A DNA stretch of 52,321 nt, from positions 1-52,321 of the forward strand of contig CABZEY010000007.1 of NCBI GenBank assembly GCA_902524955.1. The letters are read 5' to 3'. Position 1 is the stretch's first letter. Each line of letters opens with the position of its first letter. The translations under genes were made by a program, and so were the position numbers. Below the pieces are notes generated by a model. It did no database searches and had not been told where the DNA came from. It saw only the letters and a list, made by a program, of their open reading frames with translations. The stretch is from an uncultured Pelagibacteraceae bacterium (GTDB taxonomy: Bacteria; Pseudomonadota; Alphaproteobacteria; Pelagibacterales; Pelagibacteraceae). Shown here in pieces: positions 46,104 through 52,321 of this stretch.

Positions 46104-46678
46104 AAAAAATTACAATAATTTTATTTATTTTTTTAGTTTCATTACCTGCTTACGCAGAAAAACATGTAGTATCCTACGGTGTTAAATCGCCTGCTACAAA
46201 AATAAATATTAAGATTTACTCGTCTCTCACTTGTCCATATTGTGCAGAATTACATATCAAATTTTTACCAAGTTTAATCAAAAAATATGTAGATAATAAA
46301 TTTGCTTACATTGAATATCATGATTATCCTCTAGATCAAAGTGCACTTATTGCTGCACAAGTTCAAAAGTGTTTTGCTAGTGAAAAACAAAAAATTTATT
46401 TAAATCAAATTTATAAAAATCAATCAAAATGGAATAATGCAAAAACGTTAAAGGAGTTAAAAGCAAACCTAGCTGAGATCACAAAATCAATGGGATTAGA
46501 AGATAAAGATTTTAACAATTGTGTAAAAAATAAAAGTTTTGAAAAAAAAGTATTACAAAGTAGGATAAATGCACAAAGCAAATATAGCATTAATTCTACT
46601 CCAACATTAATAATAAATGAAAAAAAATATAAAGGTTCATTTAAAAACATTGAAAAATATATTCAAAAACTACTTTAA
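46100..46678 (+). CDS. DsbA-family periplasmic thiol-disulfide oxidoreductase
   Basis: 192-residue secreted thioredoxin-fold protein. The Sec signal ends at about A19 (LPAYAEK). The redox motif CPYC is C45/C48 (SSLTCPYCAE), and the cis-proline loop STPTLIINEK lies near the C-terminus. An inserted helical domain separates the two halves, as in DsbA/BdbD/ScsC proteins. Two further cysteines occur in the insert (QKCFAS and NNCVKN). It may catalyse or correct disulfides. It sits between dciA (4-base overlap) and smc (3-base gap). Confidence 0.88.
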   Translation: MKKITIILFIFLVSLPAYAEKHVVSYGVKSPATKINIKIYSSLTCPYCAELHIKFLPSLIKKYVDNKFAYIEYHDYPLDQSALIAAQVQKCFASEKQKIYLNQIYKNQSKWNNAKTLKELKANLAEITKSMGLEDKDFNNCVKNKSFEKKVLQSRINAQSKYSINSTPTLIINEKKYKGSFKNIEKYIQKLL

Positions 46679-46681
46679 AAA

Positions 46682-49111
46682 ATGAAATTTAAAGAATTAG
46701 AAGTATCTGGATTTAAATCTTTTGCCGAGAAAACAAATTTCTATATTGAAAAAGGGTTAACAGGAATTGTTGGACCAAATGGTTGTGGTAAGTCTAACGT
46801 TGTTGAGGCACTTAGATGGTGCATGGGTGAAACATCAGCCAAAAGTTTGAGAGGATTAGGCATGGAAGACATAATTTTTAGTGGAACGTCTGACTTACCC
46901 TCTAAAAATATCTGTGAAGTATCTATTAAATTAGAGAATGATGAAAATATAATTCAATATAAAAATACTCCCGAAATTGAAATCAAAAGAAAATTGGAGA
47001 AAGATAAAGGTTCAAAATATTATATTAATGGTAAAGAGGTCAGAGCAAAAGATGTTCAAATTCTATTTGCTGACCTATCAACTGGACCTCATTCACCTTC
47101 AATGGTTAGTCAAGGGCGTGTTGGAGCTCTCATAACAGCTAAACCCACAGATCGTAGAGCAATCCTGGAAGAAGCAGCGGGTATCGCTGGACTTCACGCA
47201 AGAAGGCACGAAGCAGAGCTAAGACTAAATGCTGCAGAAAATAATTTAAAAAAGGCTGATGACGTAACACGTCAAACTGAAAATCAACTTAAAAATCTTT
47301 TAAAACAAGCAGAGGAGGCATCTAAGTATAAAGAGATCTCAGACGAAATTAAAAGATATGAAGCTGCTATAATTTTTTTAAACGCCCTACAAGTTGAAGA
47401 CGAGATAAATGAAAGTAGTGAAAAGCTAAACGAACATGAGGATGAGATTAGTGCTATTAATATTGAAAAAAATTTCAACGAAGATGAAATCGAAAAACTC
47501 AATTTAGAAATAAAACCTATTTCTTCACAATCTAATGAATTAGTAAAAGAATTACAGAAATTAAAAATTGAGTTTGATCAAATTAATAAGGACGAGGAGA
47601 GAATAAATCAAGAAATTGAAAAACTAAAAAAAGATATAAAATTAACTTATAATGATATTAATAGAGAGAAAGAAATAATTGCAAACTCTACAAATAATGA
47701 GGAAAGGCTGATTGGAGAAAAAGATGAGATTTTAGTAATAGAAAAAAATTATTATGAAATAGAAAAAAAAGCGACAGATGACTATAAATCATCTTTAAGC
47801 AACTTAAATAAAGCCAGAGAGAATTTAAAAACCTTCTTTGGTAAATTAATTAACATCATCAAAACAAAAGAAAACGCTAAAGAAGAGGACTTAAGTGCAG
47901 AATTTGAAGAGAATTTATCAAATATAGAAGATGGTCAAGAAAAATACGCTTCTCGATTTGGTAAATATGATCTTGTTAAACAAGAGGCTATAAAAAGAAA
48001 AGAAAGGCTGAGCAATATTGATAAGGAGGTAAAAAATTGGAGAGATTTAAAAGAAAATTCTTCTAATAAACTTGAAGAATTAAAAGAAAAATTAAAAATG
48101 TTGGAAAATAACCTAGAGAAAGAGGATGATAGACCAAGACAAATAGCTGAAAAAAGAGGTTCATATCAACAGAATATAAAAAATATTGAAGAGGATATTA
48201 AAAATATAAATTTAAAATTAATTTCAAAACAAACTAAAATTGATGAATTGAATGCAGCATTAAAAAATATAAATGAGAAAAAATTAGAAAAAACGGAGTC
48301 AAAAGTAAGATATCAAACCATAGTTGAAAATCTTCGATCAAAAGTAAAAGATTTTCAACAAAGAAGTTTAATGGAATTTAATCTAGATCTAAAAAGTATA
48401 CCTGAATTTTCAAAAGTAGAAAATTTAAAAAATATGAAATTAGAAGAAGCTTATAGCCATTTAGAAATTTTGAAGAAAAGTAGAGATTCTCTGGGTGCGG
48501 TGAATTTAAGAGCTGATAACGAGACAAAAGAACTTCAAGAAAAAATTGATAAGATGATGGAGGATAGAAAAGATTTGGTTCAAGGTTTGCAAAAATTAAA
48601 ATCAAGTATCAATGACTTAAACCAAAAAGGTCGAGAAAGACTTCTAGATGCATTTGAAAAAGTTAATAGAAAATTTAATGATGTTTATACAAAGCTATTT
48701 GCTGGAGGTAATGCTCGATTAGAATTAATAGAGTCTGACGATCCCTTAGAAGCAGGCCTAGAATTACTTGTTAGCCCACCTGGAAAAAAATTACAATCTA
48801 TTACACTTTTATCTGGAGGTGAACAGGCATTAACAGCGTTAGCTTTAATATTTGCAGTGTTCTTGATAAATCCAGCGCCAATTTGTGTATTAGATGAAGT
48901 AGACGCTCCGTTAGATGATGCAAATGTAACACGATTTAATGCTTTACTTGACGACCTTACAAAAATTACAAGCACAAAATTTTTAATAATTACCCATCAT
49001 GCACTTACAATGTCAAAGATGAATAGATTATATGGTGTCACGATGGCAGATAGAGGTGTAAGTCAGCTAGTTGCCGTAAATTTAGATAAAGCTGAAGAAT
49101 TAGTCGCTTAA
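46682..49111 (+). CDS. smc: Short SMC chromosome-segregation ATPase with no recognisable hinge
   Basis: Condensin-type ATPase that organises and segregates chromosomes. The N-terminal head has Walker A GPNGCGKS (31-38) and the Q-loop SQGRVG. The C-terminal head has the ABC signature LLSGGEQ (709-715), Walker B CVLDEVDAP (735-743) and the switch histidine THH. The protein is only 809 residues, against about 1150 for typical bacterial SMC. Coiled coil runs from about 170 to about 350 and from about 435 to about 650. The residues between (about 355-435) are charged and helical and show none of the glycine-rich, mixed alpha/beta hinge. No CxxC zinc hook is present. It follows dsbA by 3 bases and leads atpI by 7. 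Confidence 0.93.
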   Translation: MKFKELEVSGFKSFAEKTNFYIEKGLTGIVGPNGCGKSNVVEALRWCMGETSAKSLRGLGMEDIIFSGTSDLPSKNICEVSIKLENDENIIQYKNTPEIEIKRKLEKDKGSKYYINGKEVRAKDVQILFADLSTGPHSPSMVSQGRVGALITAKPTDRRAILEEAAGIAGLHARRHEAELRLNAAENNLKKADDVTRQTENQLKNLLKQAEEASKYKEISDEIKRYEAAIIFLNALQVEDEINESSEKLNEHEDEISAINIEKNFNEDEIEKLNLEIKPISSQSNELVKELQKLKIEFDQINKDEERINQEIEKLKKDIKLTYNDINREKEIIANSTNNEERLIGEKDEILVIEKNYYEIEKKATDDYKSSLSNLNKARENLKTFFGKLINIIKTKENAKEEDLSAEFEENLSNIEDGQEKYASRFGKYDLVKQEAIKRKERLSNIDKEVKNWRDLKENSSNKLEELKEKLKMLENNLEKEDDRPRQIAEKRGSYQQNIKNIEEDIKNINLKLISKQTKIDELNAALKNINEKKLEKTESKVRYQTIVENLRSKVKDFQQRSLMEFNLDLKSIPEFSKVENLKNMKLEEAYSHLEILKKSRDSLGAVNLRADNETKELQEKIDKMMEDRKDLVQGLQKLKSSINDLNQKGRERLLDAFEKVNRKFNDVYTKLFAGGNARLELIESDDPLEAGLELLVSPPGKKLQSITLLSGGEQALTALALIFAVFLINPAPICVLDEVDAPLDDANVTRFNALLDDLTKITSTKFLIITHHALTMSKMNRLYGVTMADRGVSQLVAVNLDKAEELVA

Positions 49112-49118
49112 TAAAACA

Positions 49119-49391
49119 ATGGATCCTGAAGAAATTAAAAATAGAATTAAAAAAGTAAAATCAGAATTAGAAACCCAAGAGATGAATGACAAAACAGTTA
49201 GTCCGCTTGGTGTAGCAATGAAAATGGGTACTGAATTTGTTGCTGCCGTTTTTGTCGCAAGCTTTATTGGTTTTTATATTGATAAATGGCTTGAAACTAC
49301 GCCAATTTTTATAATTATTTTTTTTATTATCGGATCAGTTGCAGGCATATTTAATGTTGTGAGATCTTCTAAAATGATTAATAAAGACTAA
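49119..49391 (+). CDS. atpI: ATP synthase accessory protein AtpI
   Basis: Small membrane protein that helps assemble the c-ring in F0. Its 90 residues hold an N-terminal charged helix and two membrane segments (GTEFVAAVFVASFIGFYIDKW and a second one ending FFIIGSVAGIFNVV). The first includes the GxEF...GFYIDKW pattern of the alphaproteobacterial AtpI. It starts 7 bases after smc and ends 4 bases before atpB. Confidence 0.9.
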   Translation: MDPEEIKNRIKKVKSELETQEMNDKTVSPLGVAMKMGTEFVAAVFVASFIGFYIDKWLETTPIFIIIFFIIGSVAGIFNVVRSSKMINKD

Positions 49392-49395
49392 TTTT

Positions 49396-50127
49396 ATGGC
49401 AAATCCTATGCAACAATTTGAGGTCAAAACAATTGGACCAAAAATAGAGATTGGGAACCTTGATATTTCCTTTACAAATTCAAGTTTGTTCATGGTAATT
49501 ACAGTTAGTTTAATTTCCATTTTTTTTGTAATAACCACTCAAAAAAAATCTTTGGTACCTTCTAGATTACAACTATTGTCAGAGATGGCTTATCAATTTG
49601 TCGCTAAAATGATTTCAGAAACCGCTGGATCTAAAGCAAGGCCTTTCTTTCCATTTATTTTAACTTTATTTTTATTTGTTTTATTTTGTAACATGATTGG
49701 GATGATCCCATATTCTTTTACAGTAACGAGTCATATAATTGTTACGTTTGCGCTAGCAGCGTTTATTTTTGTAGGTGTGACTATAATTGGATTTATAAAA
49801 CATGGTTTTGGATATCTAAAATTATTTATACCATCGGGTGTTCCAGTGGTTTTATTACCTATAATTGTGGTTATTGAAGTTATATCCTATCTAAGTAGAC
49901 CTATAAGTTTATCAGTAAGACTTTTTGCAAATATGATGGCTGGACATACAATGTTAAAAGTTTTTGGAGGCTTTGTGATAAGTCTTGGTCTGGTTGGGGG
50001 TTGGTTGCCTTTAGGCTTTTCTGTTGCATTAACAGGTTTGGAGATACTTGTTGCTTTTCTACAAGCTTACGTTTTTGCAATTTTAACATGCATCTATTTA
50101 AATGATGCACTAAATTTACACCATTAA
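49396..50127 (+). CDS. atpB: ATP synthase F0 subunit a
   Basis: Proton half-channel subunit of F0. It has 243 residues with five to six membrane helices. The essential arginine lies in the SLSVRLFANMMAGH helix and the conserved C-terminal helix is LEILVAFLQAYVFAILTCIYL. FCNMIGMIPYSFT near the middle is typical. Followed by atpE after 14 bases that carry a perfect ribosome-binding site. Confidence 0.97.
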   Translation: MANPMQQFEVKTIGPKIEIGNLDISFTNSSLFMVITVSLISIFFVITTQKKSLVPSRLQLLSEMAYQFVAKMISETAGSKARPFFPFILTLFLFVLFCNMIGMIPYSFTVTSHIIVTFALAAFIFVGVTIIGFIKHGFGYLKLFIPSGVPVVLLPIIVVIEVISYLSRPISLSVRLFANMMAGHTMLKVFGGFVISLGLVGGWLPLGFSVALTGLEILVAFLQAYVFAILTCIYLNDALNLHH

Positions 50128-50128
50128 C

Positions 50129-50136
50129 AAAGGAGG
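50129..50136 (+). promoter_or_regulatory. Consensus ribosome-binding site of atpE
   Basis: AAAGGAGG stands 5 bases before the atpE ATG (50142). It is by far the best Shine-Dalgarno match I saw in the window, where most starts have weak or none. It fits the need for many c subunits per complex. Confidence 0.8.
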
Positions 50137-50141
50137 AAAGA

Positions 50142-50369
50142 ATGGAAGTAGCAGCAGCAAAACTAATTGGAGCAGGTCTCGCAGCAATTGCACTCGCAGG
50201 CGCAGGTGTGGGAATAGGTACAATTTTTGGAAATTACCTCTCTGCAGCAATAAGAAATCCATCTGCAGCTCAAAAACAATTTCCAAATCTATTACTTGGT
50301 TTCGCATTGGCGGAGGCAACTGGATTATTTGGATTAGTTGTTGCATTGATTATTTTATTTGCATTTTAA
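50142..50369 (+). CDS. atpE: ATP synthase F0 subunit c
   Basis: Proteolipid that forms the rotating c-ring. Its 75 residues form two helices joined by the polar loop RNPSAAQKQF. The ion-binding glutamate is in FALAEATGLFGLVVAL. The N-terminal helix is glycine- and alanine-rich (GAGLAAIALAGAGVGIG). The absence of a Na-type glutamine/serine set in helix 1 suggests proton coupling. A consensus ribosome-binding site precedes it. Confidence 0.97.
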   Translation: MEVAAAKLIGAGLAAIALAGAGVGIGTIFGNYLSAAIRNPSAAQKQFPNLLLGFALAEATGLFGLVVALIILFAF

Positions 50370-50379
50370 ATAAAATTTA

Positions 50380-50952
50380 ATGCTTAGAGCTTTATTGATA
50401 TTAATTTCTGGATCTTCAGCAGCTTTTGCTGCTGAAAGTGCAGGTATGCCCCAGCTTGATCCAAAAAGCTGGGTACCTCAAATTTTTTGGTTAATTATAA
50501 CTTTTGGATTCTTATATATTATTATTTCCAAAATTGTTTATCCAAGGTTATCTGAAAGTATAGAACAAAGAAATGACTATATTAGTGACTTGGTTGATGA
50601 GGCTAAAAAACTGTCCGAACAAACCGAGAAATTAAATAAACAATATGAAGATTTTATCAAAAGCTCAAACAACAAAGCACAGGAAATAATTGTTAATGAT
50701 AGAAAAAAATTAAATACTGAATTTAATAAAAAGCAAGACGAATTAAATGAAAAAATTTCTAAAATTACAGTTGAGGCTGAAAAAGAAATTAAGGATTTTA
50801 AATCTAATTCAATTAATCAAATAAAACTTATCTCAAATAATTTATCAAATGAACTCTTGAAAGAACTGTCTGTCGAGGAATTAGTTGACCAAAATATAGT
50901 GTTAAAGAATATTGAGGAAATTTGTAAAAAAAGAAAAGGAAATATAAGCTAA
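50380..50952 (+). CDS. atpG: ATP synthase F0 subunit b'
   Basis: First of two b-type stator subunits, as found in alphaproteobacteria and photosynthetic bacteria. The 190 residues begin with an alanine-rich, signal-like stretch (SGSSAAFAAESAG), then MPQLDPKSWVPQIFW and one membrane helix (LIITFGFLYIIISKIVYP). A long charged coiled coil follows. It lies 10 bases after atpE and touches atpF. The symbol follows the b' usage; the product is not the gamma subunit. Confidence 0.92.
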   Translation: MLRALLILISGSSAAFAAESAGMPQLDPKSWVPQIFWLIITFGFLYIIISKIVYPRLSESIEQRNDYISDLVDEAKKLSEQTEKLNKQYEDFIKSSNNKAQEIIVNDRKKLNTEFNKKQDELNEKISKITVEAEKEIKDFKSNSINQIKLISNNLSNELLKELSVEELVDQNIVLKNIEEICKKRKGNIS

Positions 50953-51444
50953 ATGTTTGATGCAACTTTTTGGGTAGCCATATCTTTTGTACTTTTCATA
51001 ATTCTAATTTTGTATAAAAATGTTCCAAAATTTGTATTAAATCAAATTGATATTAAAATCTCAGAATTAAAAAACAAAATTGACGAAGCTGAAAACCTTA
51101 AATCTAGTAGTGAAAAACTACTTAGTAATGTTCAAGAAAAATTAGAAAAGTCTGAAAAAGATAGGACAGAAATTTTAAGAAAAGCCCAAAAAATTAGTGA
51201 AGATGAAATTGCAATCACAACAGAAAAAATGCAGCGCTCATTAGAGAATAAAGAGACAGCAGCTTTTAACAAAATTAAACAGGCAAAAAACGATGCTATT
51301 AGTCAAATAAAAAAAGAGGCTACAGAGATTGCAATTGAAACAGTAAAAAAAGTTATTATCGAAAATTTAGATGTTAAAAAACAAGAAGAGATAAATTTTC
51401 TGAAATTAAAAAATTCAATTAAGAAATTAGAAAATACTAATTAA
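50953..51444 (+). CDS. atpF: ATP synthase F0 subunit b
   Basis: Second b-type stator subunit linking F0 to F1. Its 163 residues have an N-terminal membrane helix (FWVAISFVLFIILILYKNVP), then a long lysine/glutamate coiled coil with QAKNDAISQIKKEA. It starts with no gap after b'. F1 genes (atpHAGDC) are not here; a separate F1 operon is normal in alphaproteobacteria. The end is 3 bases from the convergent CDGSH gene. Confidence 0.94.
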   Translation: MFDATFWVAISFVLFIILILYKNVPKFVLNQIDIKISELKNKIDEAENLKSSSEKLLSNVQEKLEKSEKDRTEILRKAQKISEDEIAITTEKMQRSLENKETAAFNKIKQAKNDAISQIKKEATEIAIETVKKVIIENLDVKKQEEINFLKLKNSIKKLENTN

Positions 51445-51447
51445 TAT

Positions 51448-51678
51448 TTATTTATTATGCGAACCATCACAATAAGGTGGATTGCTTGTTAGTTTGCAAG
51501 AACATAAAAAATATTCTTTAGTTTCATCCACTTTAAAACTATGTGATTTTTTATCGGTTTTTTCTTTGTGAGATCCATCACACATTGGTTGCTTTTCAGA
51601 AAGTCCACAAGTACACCAAAAATATACTCTATCTTTATCGAGATTTATTTTAATAGGTTGTTTAACTTTTTGACTCAT
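51448..51678 (-). CDS. CDGSH iron-sulfur protein with two CDGSH motifs
   Basis: 76-residue protein related to mitoNEET family proteins; likely binds two 2Fe-2S clusters. Motif 1 is WCTCGLSEKQPMCDGSH and motif 2 is CSCKLTSNPPYCDGSH, each with the three Cys and one His ligands. The role is probably redox or Fe-S sensing, not settled for bacteria. ATG at 51678 (MSQKVKQP) is preferred; an ATG at 51690 is the next choice, and a longer frame from 51774 would cross the divergent thrB start. It lies between the F0 operon end and thrB. Confidence 0.87.
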   Translation of the reverse strand: MSQKVKQPIKINLDKDRVYFWCTCGLSEKQPMCDGSHKEKTDKKSHSFKVDETKEYFLCSCKLTSNPPYCDGSHNK

Positions 51679-51724
51679 CAGTTTATACATAACTATTCTA
51701 ATAAAAAAAAATGTAAAATAAAAA

Positions 51725-52321
51725 ATGGCTGTATTTACAAATTTACAAACGTCAGATATCAAAAAAATTCTCAACGATTACAATTTGGGAGATCTAGTCA
51801 GATTTTATGGGATTAAAGAGGGAATTGAGAACACAAACTATTTTATAAAAACCTCTCAAAATAAATTTATTTTAACTATATTTGAAAAAAGAGTTAAAAA
51901 TAAAGATGTACCTTTTTTTGTAAAATTAATGGATATGATGCATGCTAAAGGTTTTAAATGTCCTAAACCAATTCCAAATATTTATAAAAGGTCAATATTC
52001 AAAATTAAAAATAAACCTGCAATCATAGTGTCTTATCTAGAGGGTAAATCAAAAAAAACACTAAACAGTAGTGAATGTCATAATGTTGGAAAACAGATTG
52101 GAAAATTTCATAAAATTGCTTCCAAATTGCCTATTAAGAGAAAAAATACTTTGAACCTTGAAACATGGAACAAAATTTATAACCAAACAAAAAATATTTA
52201 TCCTAAATATTCTATTAAATTAAAAGAATACTTAATAACTTACAAAAAATATAAACCAAAAAAATTAGGCAATGGAATTATTCATGCAGATCTTTTTCCA
52301 GATAATATTTTTTTTAAAAAT
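51725..52321 (+). CDS. thrB: Homoserine kinase, aminoglycoside-phosphotransferase type, cut by window edge
   Basis: Phosphorylates homoserine on the way to threonine. 199 codons are visible of an expected 310-325. The N-terminus MAVFTNLQTSDIKKIL and GIKEGIENTNYFIKT match alphaproteobacterial ThrB. The catalytic loop IIHADLFPDNIFF gives D189 and N194. FILTIFEK and a kinase-like N-lobe are present. The C-lobe end lies beyond the window. It is divergent from the CDGSH gene with about 46 bases between the chosen starts. Confidence 0.9.
   Translation, partial: MAVFTNLQTSDIKKILNDYNLGDLVRFYGIKEGIENTNYFIKTSQNKFILTIFEKRVKNKDVPFFVKLMDMMHAKGFKCPKPIPNIYKRSIFKIKNKPAIIVSYLEGKSKKTLNSSECHNVGKQIGKFHKIASKLPIKRKNTLNLETWNKIYNQTKNIYPKYSIKLKEYLITYKKYKPKKLGNGIIHADLFPDNIFFKN

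Noticed and set aside
51679-51774. Longer CDGSH protein with an N-terminal membrane-like segment
   Set aside because: The extension crosses the thrB start and is simply the AT-rich spacer translated; the short start matches the family.
1-52321. CRISPR arrays, insertion sequences, prophage genes, toxin-antitoxin or defence systems
   Set aside because: I looked for repeats with regular spacing, transposase or integrase motifs and small toxin-like pairs and found none; every long open frame is a housekeeping gene.

Overview
This window is a piece of a streamlined alphaproteobacterial chromosome, most likely SAR11 (Pelagibacterales). The case rests on several points. The DNA is very AT-rich, and lysine, asparagine and isoleucine dominate the proteins. 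Spacers are tiny or negative. The F0 operon is the alphaproteobacterial type (atpI-atpB-atpE-atpF'-atpF, with two b-type subunits), the bc1 operon is petABC, there is a CcrM-type methylase, and lgt-MidA-pgeF and dciA-dsbA-smc are linked. I saw no mobile element, prophage, CRISPR array, rRNA or transfer island. Nearly every gene is a recognisable housekeeping gene, so the odd signals lie in how familiar parts are built and packed.

Layout. 1-3.0 kb: division cluster on the minus strand in the unusual order mraZ-ftsZ-rsmH, with a promoter and 10-bp-spaced MraZ-type repeats. 3.1-6.3 kb: RNase P RNA, ampD, the mlaA-mlaC pair, an EamA transporter and a CAU-anticodon tRNA. 6.4-10.5 kb: yqeY-like gene, dnaG, rpoD. 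10.5-15 kb: carA-carB. 15-18.7 kb: a 2OG-Fe(II) oxygenase, an ELM1-like protein, trxB and an aspartate aminotransferase. 18.7-24.4 kb: uvrB, a FolM-like reductase, folB, uvrC, pgsA. 24.4-31.3 kb: ilvE, then a MarR regulator, OmpR-type regulator, histidine kinase, lgt, MidA-like methyltransferase, pgeF and prs. 31.3-37.3 kb: rplY, pth, ychF, petABC, trmL, greA. 37.3-41.1 kb: a TPR lipoprotein-like or periplasmic protein, ispE, tRNA-Gln and cca. 41.1-45.6 kb: uracil-DNA glycosylase, rnhB, ccrM, an FAD monooxygenase and mutY. 45.6-51.4 kb: dciA, dsbA, smc and the ATP synthase F0 genes. 51.4 kb to the end: a CDGSH protein and the start of thrB.

Functional grouping. DNA repair and chromosome upkeep are well represented (uvrB, uvrC, mutY, UDG, rnhB, ccrM, dnaG, dciA, smc). 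Envelope upkeep (mlaA/C, ampD, lgt, pgsA, ftsZ/mraZ/rsmH), respiration (petABC, F0) and amino-acid, pyrimidine and folate synthesis make up most of the rest. The best candidates for something undescribed are an 809-residue SMC with no recognisable hinge domain, a family-4-like uracil-DNA glycosylase without its iron-sulfur cysteines, the rearranged division cluster, a primase with only one of four zinc ligands, and a genome architecture in which all eight tail-to-tail gene pairs overlap or touch and three head-to-head pairs have start codons only 5-6 bases apart.
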